From DATDCV01 sp036524155 (lineage in GTDB: Bacteria; Verrucomicrobiota; Verrucomicrobiia; Limisphaerales; UBA8199): a stretch of 6,354 nucleotides of DNA. The DNA lies in contig DATDCV010000438.1 of assembly GCA_036524155.1 (NCBI GenBank), forward strand, positions 1 through 6,354, read 5' to 3'. Below, one piece after another: positions 1-6,336 of this stretch (position 1 is its first letter; the number at the start of each line of letters is the position of its first letter). The notes beneath the pieces are model-generated. The model did not search any database. It worked only from the letters and a program-made list of their open reading frames with translations, and was not told where the DNA came from. The position numbers were made by a program, and so were the translations under genes.

Positions 1-1156
1 GCTTGTATTTTTCCATCCGCGACTCAGGAACCAGCCGGTTCCCCATGAGCTTGCCCTGATCGCCGATGTAAATCACGTCCTGCAAGACATCGTCGTCGTC
101 AAATTCCGGTGGGCGGGGCGGCTTCAACCCGCCGTCGTACCAGGTCAATGTCACCGGCGCCAGCGGCCCGCGCGCGGGAAATTCAAACCTCACAATTTCG
201 CCCAGCGGAAAGGTTTCCGCGCTCAGTTTCGTCGCGCTGCCTTCCACGGTGACCGGATGACCCAGTTTGAGGGCCTTGAACACCGTCGAGAGTTTGTGCA
301 GACCGAGGTCGCCGAGCAGGCCGGTGCCAAAGTCCAGCCAGTTCCGCCACGTCCAGGGGTGGTAGGCGGGGTGGTAAGGACGATAGGGCGCGGGTCCCAG
401 CCACAGGTCCCAGTCCAGGCCGTCAGGCACTGGCGGAGTCTCGGGCGGGCGCCCCTCCCACGTCGGCCAGCTCCAAAACCGTGGCCCGCTCCACACCTGC
501 ACCTCGCGCACCTGGCCGATCGCACCATCGGCGATAATCTCGCATGTCACGCGGGCCGCGTCGGTCGCCTGGCCCTGGTTGCCACACTGCGTGGCCACCT
601 TGGCGTTGCGTGCCGCGTCCGCGACCTGCCGCGCTTCGGAAACCGAGTAAGTGAGCGGCTTTTCGCAATAGACATGCTTGCCGCGTTTCAGCGCGGCCAT
701 GGTGATAACCGCGTGGGTATGGTCCGGTGTGGCGACCATCACCCCATCCAGATCCTCTTTGTCGAGCATCTCGCGGAAATCAGCATAAGCCTTGCAGCCG
801 CGGTATTGGCCGGATGGCCGCTGTTTGGCGTAAAGCTCATCCACCAACCGCCGGGCCGGCTCCCGCCCTGAAACCCGCCGTTCCTTGCCCTCGGTCCAAT
901 ACCAGGATTGGTAACCGTCGCTCTCGCGGTTAACATCGCAGACCGCCACCACCTGCACCTCCGGCAATTTCTGCAGCGCAATGATGTTCTCGGTGCCCTG
1001 GCCCCCCATCCCGATGCCGGCCACGTTGAGCTTGCTGCTGGGCGGTGCCTTCCCCGCTCCGCCCAGAACTGAGCGAGGCGCCACCGTGAAGGCCGCCACC
1101 GCCGCGGCAAGTTGGAGAAACCGGCGACGGGATAAGGCGGTGGGCAGTGGCCGCAT
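1..1156 (-). CDS. Gfo/Idh/MocA family oxidoreductase, Tat-exported (3'-truncated by window edge)
   Basis: Predicted NAD(P)-dependent sugar or polyol oxidoreductase. It reads open for 385 codons on the minus strand and runs off the left edge, so the C-terminus is missing. The N-terminus has a twin-arginine signal (SRRRFLQ, residues 9-15) followed by an Ala-rich stretch, suggesting folded export through Tat. A Rossmann fold begins near residue 43 with the dinucleotide-binding GIGMGGQG (48-55), followed by VVAVCDVN (69-76). The family hallmark CEKPL is at 164-168, with Lys166 the usual catalytic lysine. ATPDHTH (142-148) is also typical. A GD-x-G-x-H element (282-287) lies in the C-terminal substrate domain. 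Exported members of this family are abundant in Verrucomicrobiota and Planctomycetota, but the substrate cannot be read from the sequence. The chosen start is ATG at 1156. An in-frame GTG at 1177 would add seven residues and also keep the Tat motif. Neither start has a clear ribosome-binding site. The gene is divergent from the zinc-ribbon gene. Confidence 0.93.
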   Translation of the reverse strand, partial: MRPLPTALSRRRFLQLAAAVAAFTVAPRSVLGGAGKAPPSSKLNVAGIGMGGQGTENIIALQKLPEVQVVAVCDVNRESDGYQSWYWTEGKERRVSGREPARRLVDELYAKQRPSGQYRGCKAYADFREMLDKEDLDGVMVATPDHTHAVITMAALKRGKHVYCEKPLTYSVSEARQVADAARNAKVATQCGNQGQATDAARVTCEIIADGAIGQVREVQVWSGPRFWSWPTWEGRPPETPPVPDGLDWDLWLGPAPYRPYHPAYHPWTWRNWLDFGTGLLGDLGLHKLSTVFKALKLGHPVTVEGSATKLSAETFPLGEIVRFEFPARGPLAPVTLTWYDGGLKPPRPPEFDDDDVLQDVIYIGDQGKLMGNRLVPESRMEKYK

Positions 1157-1251
1157 TGGGTGGAACTCGTTCGTCACAAAGTTACTCAGGTCAGGCGCCG
1201 CGTTCTACTATTTGAGACTACCGCTGCTCAAAGACCGGCTTACTGCCCGCT

Positions 1252-1287
1252 ATTCTGCTCCGCGCCAGCGCGCGTGGGAAGCAGAAT
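1252..1287. repeat. Intergenic inverted repeat / long hairpin
   Basis: A perfect 8-bp outer stem pairs ATTCTGCT (1252-1259) with AGCAGAAT (1280-1287). If A1279 is bulged, the stem extends by C1260-G1278 and C1261-G1277. An inner GCGC/GCGC stem (1262-1265 with 1270-1273) closes a four-base loop. It lies about 75-95 bases upstream of the oxidoreductase start, so it could be in that gene's 5' leader. No T-run follows on either strand, so a simple intrinsic terminator is unlikely. Its role is unknown. Confidence 0.55.
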
Positions 1288-1423
1288 TCCATCCGAAAGA
1301 TACGGCGGAGTGTGGCTGTTTTGCTGACCCATTCCTCCAAAGGATGCGCTAGCCACTGGCGATTCTGAGCATCTCAGTTTCTGAACACGTTCGTCATGCG
1401 TGGACAAATCTCCCTTTACCCCG

Positions 1424-1445
1424 CCCCTCTCCGCAGGGAGAGGGG
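1424..1445. repeat. GC-rich palindrome, REP-like (copy 1)
   Basis: A perfect 9-bp stem pairs CCCCTCTCC (1424-1432) with GGAGAGGGG (1437-1445) around the loop GCAG. The stem core is the same as in a second palindrome at 6317-6336. Short CCCTCTCC/GGAGAGGG palindromes of this kind are commonly scattered between genes in several bacterial genomes. Function is unknown; transcript stabilisation or termination are possibilities. Confidence 0.65.
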
Positions 1446-1594
1446 GAATTTCCGACGCCCGCTTCCGTTTCTCTGTGCGACCCCAGTTCGGTCGTAACGA
1501 GGAATCGGCGGGTCGGACGACGGCCCACTCTAAGTCATAAATGAGTAAAGGGTTGAAGAAATGCTCAAAGAGGCGCAGATTACGCCTTGTCCCT

Positions 1595-2050
1595 ATGAAA
1601 TGTCCTGCCTGCTACAACGAACTGGACCCGGCACAGGTTGGCAGCCTGGTTGTGGACGTCTGCCACGGGTGTGGCGGCACCTGGTTTGACGCGTTCGAGC
1701 TGCAAAAAGTGGACCAGGAGGAGGAAGCGGCCGGACAACGATTGCTCCGTGTCAAACATGACCCTCAGGTCATGGTGGACCCGACGCGGAAACGAGCGTG
1801 CCCCCGTTGCGAGGGAGTCAAACTGCATAGGCATTTCTTCAGCGCGAAACGGCGGGTGCAGGTCGATGAGTGTCCGAGCTGCGGCGGTTACTGGCTCGAC
1901 GCCGGTGAACTTGCCGCGATCCGCGCTGAACAAGCCGTTGAGGCTCATCTGGAGAAGGCCCAGGAGGGCATGCTATCCATCGAAGTGATCCGCTACCTTT
2001 ACGCCGTTCAGCAGAACCGCAGAATCCCGCCGCGACCGACGGAGAACTGA
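1595..2050 (+). CDS. Small protein with two TFIIB-type zinc ribbons (zf-TFIIB-like)
   Basis: A 151-residue cytoplasmic protein built from two zinc-ribbon modules in tandem. Module 1 has Cys3-x2-Cys6 and Cys23-x2-Cys26, followed by GGTWFDAFEL. Module 2 has Cys69-x2-Cys72 and Cys93-x2-Cys96, followed by GGYWLDAGEL. The shared CxxCGGxWxDxxEL signature after the second Cys pair matches the zf-TFIIB family of bacterial zinc-ribbon proteins, whose role is mostly uncharacterised; nucleic-acid or protein binding is assumed. All eight zinc ligands are present. The segment between modules is charged, and the last 25 or so residues look helical and basic. I chose ATG 1595 because family members typically begin at MKCP, right at the first Cys pair. 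An upstream in-frame ATG at 1541 would add 18 mostly basic residues. The gene precedes the membrane synthase on the same strand with a gap of about 80 bases, so the two may be co-transcribed. Confidence 0.85.
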   Translation: MKCPACYNELDPAQVGSLVVDVCHGCGGTWFDAFELQKVDQEEEAAGQRLLRVKHDPQVMVDPTRKRACPRCEGVKLHRHFFSAKRRVQVDECPSCGGYWLDAGELAAIRAEQAVEAHLEKAQEGMLSIEVIRYLYAVQQNRRIPPRPTEN

Positions 2051-2129
2051 GAATTCGAAATCCCGTTGAACTTGGGCCTCCGGATTTCTGGAATTGCCTG
2101 CCCCGCCGGGCTTTCGTACAAAGGGCGGA

Positions 2130-3704
2130 GTGAAAAACAGACCTTCTACGGCGGTCCCCGCCGCACCGGCCGAGCCCGTCGTGGCAAGAACTCCTCGTGG
2201 TTATCTTTATTTCACCGCGGCGGTGACCGGGGCGGCAATCATGATCGTGGAAATCCTCGGCGCCAAAATGCTCTCGCCGTTCGTGGGGATGTCTCACTTT
2301 GTGTGGACGGCGCAGATCGCGGTAACGCTCGTGGCGCTGGCTTGCGGATACTACGTCGGGGGCCAAATGGCGGACCGGTACCACAAACTCTCGAAACTGT
2401 ACTGGGCGTTGTTGGCCGCCGCGGCCTACCTTTGTGTAACGGTCCTGATCTGCGCGCCCGTCGCCTACTGGTGCCTCGATTTTAACCTGGCGGTAGGCTC
2501 TTTGCTCGCCTCGACTATCCTTTTCTTTGTCCCGCTGGCGCTGCTGGCGATGACCGGGCCGTACCTGGTTCGCATGATCACGTCGTCAGTGAGCGGCGTG
2601 GGCGGCAACGTCGGTCGGCTGACTTCGATCAGTACGCTGGGCAGCTTTGCGGGGACAATGCTCATTGGTTACCTGATGATACCCCTGCTGCCGAACTCGA
2701 TGACGATGTATATCACCGCGATGGCCATCCTGGTGGTTTGCCTGGGATATTTTGTGGTCTACGAGCGCAAGGCGGCGGCCCCGGTGCTGATCGCGGCCGG
2801 CATCGCTTCCGTTGCGGGATTGTGGCTTTGGCAAACCCGCCATCGCCAGTACCAATTCGTAGTAGAACTCTTCCACGGGAACTCCCATTTCGGGCATTTG
2901 CAGGTAATCGACAACGCGAACCACTCGTGCCGGTATTATCTCAATGACAACCTGATCCAGAACACCTACGACCCGGAGTCCAAGCAGAGCGAGTCCGCGT
3001 TCACCTATATGCTATCCGCCATGGCGCGGGCCTACACCACGAATATCAGCGATGTGCTGTGTATCGGGCTGGGAGTAGGCATCGTCCCGATGGACTTCGC
3101 CCGGCAGGGAGCGCGCGTGGATGTCGTCGAGATCAACCCGGCGGTCGAGCCGGTCGCCCGGCGGTTCTTCGGGCTCGAACCCGAGAAGCTGAACATTACG
3201 TTCGACGACGCCCGCCACTTTCTAAACCGTTGCCGGAAACAATATGACGCGGTGGCCCTCGATGCGTTCCTGGGCGACTCCTCCCCCTCGCACCTGATGA
3301 CGCGCGAGGCCTTTGAGTCTATTCACCGCGTGCTTCGTCCCGGAGGCGTGCTGGTGATTAACAGCTTCTCGGAGCTGACGGAAGGTCATGATTATTTTGC
3401 CAGTTGCCTGAGCAAGACGCTAAAGGCCGTCTTCAAAGGAGTGAAATTGCACACGCAGGGACAGGGCGCGACTTTTTTCGCGGCGATGGACCGGCCCGAC
3501 CCGCAGATCCTGCATGCGCCGGATTTCACGAAGATTCATGAGCGTGCGAGGCTGGACACTGAGCTGGCCTTCAAGAACGTGGTGGAGGCATCGGCTGACC
3601 GTGGCCGCGTGCTGACAGACGACTTCAACCCGCTGGAGTTCTACGACGCCAAGAACCGCGAGCAAATCCGCCGCCGTCTTGCTTTGTCCGCCAAAGATAT
3701 GTAG
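2130..3704 (+). CDS. Fused membrane / spermidine-synthase-like protein
   Basis: A 524-residue protein with an N-terminal integral membrane half and a C-terminal soluble class I methyltransferase-fold domain of the polyamine synthase type. Hydrophobic segments lie near residues 25-46, 56-78, 91-115, 119-141, 172-186, 191-211 and 216-233, giving about seven helices. The soluble domain has the nucleotide-binding loop GLGVGIVP (313-320), the acidic strand end VVEINP (332-337), DDARHF (359-364), LDAFLGDSSPSHL (377-389) and LTDDFNPLE (495-503). These order as in spermidine synthases fused to a transporter-like membrane domain. True spermidine synthases transfer aminopropyl from decarboxylated SAM to putrescine. 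The fused forms are poorly characterised, so the substrate is open. Start: GTG 2130 follows AAGGG at four bases. An in-frame TTG at 2094 would add 12 residues, and an in-frame stop at 2067-2069 bounds the frame. It converges with the glycoside hydrolase 12 bases downstream. Confidence 0.87.
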   Translation: MKNRPSTAVPAAPAEPVVARTPRGYLYFTAAVTGAAIMIVEILGAKMLSPFVGMSHFVWTAQIAVTLVALACGYYVGGQMADRYHKLSKLYWALLAAAAYLCVTVLICAPVAYWCLDFNLAVGSLLASTILFFVPLALLAMTGPYLVRMITSSVSGVGGNVGRLTSISTLGSFAGTMLIGYLMIPLLPNSMTMYITAMAILVVCLGYFVVYERKAAAPVLIAAGIASVAGLWLWQTRHRQYQFVVELFHGNSHFGHLQVIDNANHSCRYYLNDNLIQNTYDPESKQSESAFTYMLSAMARAYTTNISDVLCIGLGVGIVPMDFARQGARVDVVEINPAVEPVARRFFGLEPEKLNITFDDARHFLNRCRKQYDAVALDAFLGDSSPSHLMTREAFESIHRVLRPGGVLVINSFSELTEGHDYFASCLSKTLKAVFKGVKLHTQGQGATFFAAMDRPDPQILHAPDFTKIHERARLDTELAFKNVVEASADRGRVLTDDFNPLEFYDAKNREQIRRRLALSAKDM

Positions 3705-3712
3705 CGCTGGCC

Positions 3713-3730
3713 GGTCCTATTCGAAGGACC
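3713..3730. terminator. Hairpin between convergent genes, possible bidirectional terminator
   Basis: A perfect 6-bp stem pairs GGTCCT (3713-3718) with AGGACC (3725-3730) around the loop ATTCGA. It sits just after the stop of the spermidine-synthase-like gene and includes the TAG stop of the glycoside hydrolase (3717-3719, minus). The position between converging genes suggests a shared terminator. No T-run follows on either strand and the stem is short, so it is at best non-canonical. Confidence 0.4.
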
Positions 3731-5102
3731 AGTAATGGACGGCCCACGGTTCCAAGGCCACGCTCAAGCGTTGGTCGCCGCCCGCGAGTTTCCTGAACGG
3801 TTCCGGACGCAGACGCGCGTTTTCGTCATCACTGGGTGCGACCGCGTCCAGAACGATGTGGCGAACGCGCATCTCGGCGGGAAGGCCTTTAAGTTCAACC
3901 TCGGCCTCAACCGCCGAGGCTGAGAAATTCCACAGGAGCAGATTGTTCATGCGGAGTTGGTCATCGTGCGTCGCCAAACCGTGGACGGTCGGGAGAGAGG
4001 AGCTTAACCGCAGCCGGTCGCCCGCCAGCCGCGAAAGCAGCTTAAAGGCAAAATAAGAGGGGCGAACGCGGTTCTGGTAGTCAAACAGGCCGTCAAACTG
4101 GGGCATGCGATTCCACCAGCGGGCCATAAAAGCGGTTCCCTGGGCGGACATGAACGGGGCGAAACGCTCGAACGAAACGTACCAGTCCCGGATGTGGTAA
4201 TAGCACGAATAATCCAGCCCGGCGTCTTTCATATTCCAAATAGCCTCGGCGATGTAACAGGGCTGAAACCGCGGATCCAACGGTGGGTTCATCAGGTCCA
4301 TGTTCCATTCATCGAGGAAGGTTTCCGGTTTGAGTTCCGGAAATTTCTTCAGAAGATCTTTGACGTAGGCAATGGTGCCGCGGATCGCCCGGGGGTCGCT
4401 GCTGTAAATATGCCACGAGACGAAATCCAGCGGTGCGCCGTTGGTTTGGCACAAGGCGAGCAACGCGGGCAGAAGCGGGGAGCGCGAATTAGCGAGTGCC
4501 GGGCCGCCGATCCGCGCTCGAGGGTCGGCCCTCCGGATCGCGGCCGCGGTGCGCTGGTAATAATGCGCGTAGCTGTCCGGCTTGAACCGGTAGGGGCAAC
4601 CGCCGTCTTCGCCGATATCGGGCTCGTTTCCGATCTCCCAGTACCGGATGCCGGCGCCTCTATCCTTGTAGTGCTGCACGAGACGCGCGATCAGGTCCTC
4701 CCATTTGCCGTAGTCGTTCGGCTCGACGATATCCTGGTCCACGGTGGGGAAAAGAGGTTTGGGTTTAAAGCACAGGCACATTACGGGTTCGGCGCCCGTG
4801 GCCAGGATCGTCTCCACCGACTGATCGAGCTTGTCGAAATAGTAGCGATCCATCTCGGGCATCAGGCCGAAATATTCCTGCACGAAGAGCCGGATGACTC
4901 GTGGACGCAACGCCCGGATTTCGGGAACCCGGTCGCTCCACATAGGTTCCTCCGAGAGCCCGCCCTGGCCCAGCGCCATACGCTCGATTTGCATCGGCCC
5001 CAGCCGCTCGGAAAACACGACCTGCACCTGCGCCGTCTGGGCCTGCGCGCGGGCGCCTATCAACCCGCAAACCAATAAAATGAGATCCAGTCTCCGCACC
5101 AT
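3717..5102 (-). CDS. Secreted glycoside hydrolase, clan GH-A, GH39-like
   Basis: A 461-residue predicted extracytoplasmic retaining glycosidase. The start ATG 5102 gives a clean signal peptide: MVRR, then a hydrophobic core, with likely cleavage after AQA at residue 21. The barrel shows RLFVQEYFG (71-79) and YWEIGNEPD (154-162), in which Glu160 is the expected acid/base at the end of strand 4. DFVSWHIY (226-233) matches GH39-type enzymes. FLDEWN (262-267) has Glu265 as the probable nucleophile, 105 residues after the acid/base, which is normal for clan GH-A. The C-terminal part (about 370-461) looks like a beta-sandwich, as in GH39 and GH51 enzymes. GH39 includes beta-xylosidases and alpha-L-iduronidases. 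Substrate specificity cannot be told here, and GH51 or an unassigned clan GH-A family remains possible. A longer frame opens at 5192, but it would overlap the end of the upstream gene and bury the signal peptide. It lies 70 bases downstream of the peptidase-like gene on the same strand. Confidence 0.85.
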   Translation of the reverse strand: MVRRLDLILLVCGLIGARAQAQTAQVQVVFSERLGPMQIERMALGQGGLSEEPMWSDRVPEIRALRPRVIRLFVQEYFGLMPEMDRYYFDKLDQSVETILATGAEPVMCLCFKPKPLFPTVDQDIVEPNDYGKWEDLIARLVQHYKDRGAGIRYWEIGNEPDIGEDGGCPYRFKPDSYAHYYQRTAAAIRRADPRARIGGPALANSRSPLLPALLALCQTNGAPLDFVSWHIYSSDPRAIRGTIAYVKDLLKKFPELKPETFLDEWNMDLMNPPLDPRFQPCYIAEAIWNMKDAGLDYSCYYHIRDWYVSFERFAPFMSAQGTAFMARWWNRMPQFDGLFDYQNRVRPSYFAFKLLSRLAGDRLRLSSSLPTVHGLATHDDQLRMNNLLLWNFSASAVEAEVELKGLPAEMRVRHIVLDAVAPSDDENARLRPEPFRKLAGGDQRLSVALEPWAVHYWSFE

Positions 5103-5172
5103 AAAATGCGCACGCCGGCCACGGTTTCGGACTACGGTTTTCACGACAACTTCAACCCTGTTGCACCCAATC

Positions 5173-6225
5173 TTAGTGCGTTTCTGGACCAATCGCGTAG
5201 ACCGGGAACGCGGAAAGGTCCACCCACTGCATTTGGTATTTGCGCGCGTTCAGCCCTTCCAATCGGCACAGTTCGTTCATGTCCTCCTGCATTTCCCGGC
5301 TCGCACCGGAGGTGGTTCGCCCGCTAAAGAAAACGAGTTCGTCGGGCATCGGCAGCAGATTCGGGGAGCCGGAATCACCCCCTTTAGCCGTCGGAACCGT
5401 CAGCCCCGGAAGACCAACGCTCACGTTACCAACCTGTTCGGTTTGGAACACCGGGCAGGGCGCGCCTGGAGGCCAAACGAACCTGGGTTGTGGCGGTTCG
5501 AAGTTGGACCGGTCGGTGACACGAAGGGGCGAAATCGAGTTTGGCAAATCCGCGTTGAACAACAAGATGGTGTAGTCGCCCCGGACCGGGTCCGCCGTCC
5601 GGACCAACTCCCGCACCACACGGCGTTCGACAACCTGGTTGTCCGTCGTCAAAAACCAGACCTTTTTTCCCGCAAAATTCGCGTGAATTCCGACTGGGCC
5701 CATGCCGTGGCCGCGAGTATAGCCATGCCGCCGCGTCAACGCGGTGATCGGCACCTGCCCCGGCGAACCTTCGCCTTCCCAACACGGGCTGAGCGCGGTC
5801 AGCCCCTTCAGTCCCCACATCAGGCCGTTCGGGTTCCAACGCACCTCGGGGGGCTGTCCTGGCCAGCCGGTTGGGTGCGACCGGACGCTCCAGATAGTCA
5901 TGGTCCGGCCGTTAGTGCGGGCGATCATATTAGTAAAAACAAAGTGGTTCAAAGACTCAGGGAAGAAATGGTCAAATGTCCGATTCGTTTCCCACGCCAG
6001 CCGCGTCGTGCTTTGAACGAGGAAGATGCCCAGCGCAGAACGGATCTCTGGCGGCAAATCGGCCGGTGGCGGTCTAAAAACCAGTGCCGGCGGAGGTGCC
6101 TGATTCAACACGGCCGTGGCATGCAGGGAATAAACTGCGGGGCCATTCGTGTCCCAACCCGCAAATCTGATTTTTGGCGCGGCCAGCACGGGTAAGCACG
6201 TGCAGCAAACCGAGCATGCCACCAT
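5173..6225 (-). CDS. Exported protein, probable divergent trypsin-fold (S1-like) serine peptidase
   Basis: A 350-residue protein when started at ATG 6225. The N-terminus is a hydrophobic, unusually Cys-rich stretch (MVACSVCCTCLPVLAAPK), read as a signal peptide. I do not recognise a named family, but three motifs occur in the order of a chymotrypsin-fold triad: His167 in ITALTRRHGY, Asp217 in RGDYTILLF (compare the D-I-A-L-L type element) and Ser285 in GGDSGSP. Ser285 is followed about 14 residues later by FFSGRTTSG, resembling the strand after the catalytic Ser in S1 peptidases. Spacings of 50 and 68 residues compare with 45 and 93 in chymotrypsin, so the fold would be shortened between Asp and Ser. 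The tail (about 310-350) is of unknown function. The peptidase role is inferred from motifs. Start is uncertain: in-frame CTG at 6264 has GGAG at 6273-6276 eight bases upstream and gives a more normal signal peptide with an Arg before the core. The longest frame (ATG 6351) begins in a repeat and is unlikely. Confidence 0.72.
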   Translation of the reverse strand: MVACSVCCTCLPVLAAPKIRFAGWDTNGPAVYSLHATAVLNQAPPPALVFRPPPADLPPEIRSALGIFLVQSTTRLAWETNRTFDHFFPESLNHFVFTNMIARTNGRTMTIWSVRSHPTGWPGQPPEVRWNPNGLMWGLKGLTALSPCWEGEGSPGQVPITALTRRHGYTRGHGMGPVGIHANFAGKKVWFLTTDNQVVERRVVRELVRTADPVRGDYTILLFNADLPNSISPLRVTDRSNFEPPQPRFVWPPGAPCPVFQTEQVGNVSVGLPGLTVPTAKGGDSGSPNLLPMPDELVFFSGRTTSGASREMQEDMNELCRLEGLNARKYQMQWVDLSAFPVYAIGPETH

Positions 6226-6272
6226 CCAAATGATAGCCCAACGGCAGAGAGTGTGTTGAGACAGTTGCAGAA

Positions 6273-6276
6273 CTCC
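6273..6276 (-). promoter_or_regulatory. Candidate Shine-Dalgarno supporting a CTG start
   Basis: GGAG on the minus strand lies eight bases before an in-frame CTG at 6264 of the peptidase-like gene. Starting there gives MSQHTLCRWAII and then the Cys-rich hydrophobic stretch, a better signal-peptide shape than starting at ATG 6225, which lacks a basic n-region. CTG starts are rare, so this is only a candidate. Confidence 0.3.
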
Positions 6277-6316
6277 GACCGCTGGCAGGGTACGCGCCCA
6301 TTCCCACTCACCCTGG

Positions 6317-6336
6317 CCCTCTCCCCGAGGAGAGGG
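6317..6336. repeat. GC-rich palindrome, REP-like (copy 2)
   Basis: A perfect 8-bp stem pairs CCCTCTCC (6317-6324) with GGAGAGGG (6329-6336) around the loop CCGA. It shares its stem core with the palindrome at 1424-1445. It lies upstream of the peptidase-like gene. The longest in-frame extension of that gene reads through it as RVPSPRGEGQGE, a typical artefact of translating this repeat. Confidence 0.65.

Larger units (their letters stand above)
1157..1594. other. Divergent intergenic region, no gene
   Basis: This stretch separates the start of the oxidoreductase (minus) from the zinc-ribbon gene (plus). It must hold the promoters for both, but I cannot assign convincing -35/-10 boxes. It contains two strong hairpins (1252-1287 and 1424-1445, listed separately). 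The open reading frames here are out-of-frame extensions of antisense frames or the doubtful 5' extension of the zinc-ribbon gene. None has recognisable protein features. Confidence 0.6.

Noticed and set aside
257..871. 204-codon plus-strand open frame antisense to the oxidoreductase
   Set aside because: It has no protein-like features, while the opposite strand encodes a clear Gfo/Idh/MocA protein.
1424..1445. Palindrome as a Rho-independent terminator
   Set aside because: No T-run follows the stem on either strand and it lies between two divergent gene starts, so no gene ends there.
1460..1540. Promoter boxes for the zinc-ribbon gene
   Set aside because: I found no pair of boxes with acceptable spacing and match. 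Any assignment would be guesswork.
4194..5078. 294-codon plus-strand open frame antisense to the glycoside hydrolase
   Set aside because: No recognisable motif is present, and the opposite strand has a full GH-A enzyme with both catalytic glutamates.
5103..5192. N-terminal extension of the glycoside hydrolase from ATG 5192
   Set aside because: It would overlap the end of the upstream gene and put 30 mostly basic residues before a good signal peptide that starts at ATG 5102.
4894..6195. 433-codon open frame on the plus strand, longer than the opposing peptidase-like gene
   Set aside because: It lies antisense to parts of two genes and the gap between them, has Arg/Pro-rich composition without domains, and the minus-strand frames show signal peptides and catalytic motifs. 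It is a shadow of high GC content.
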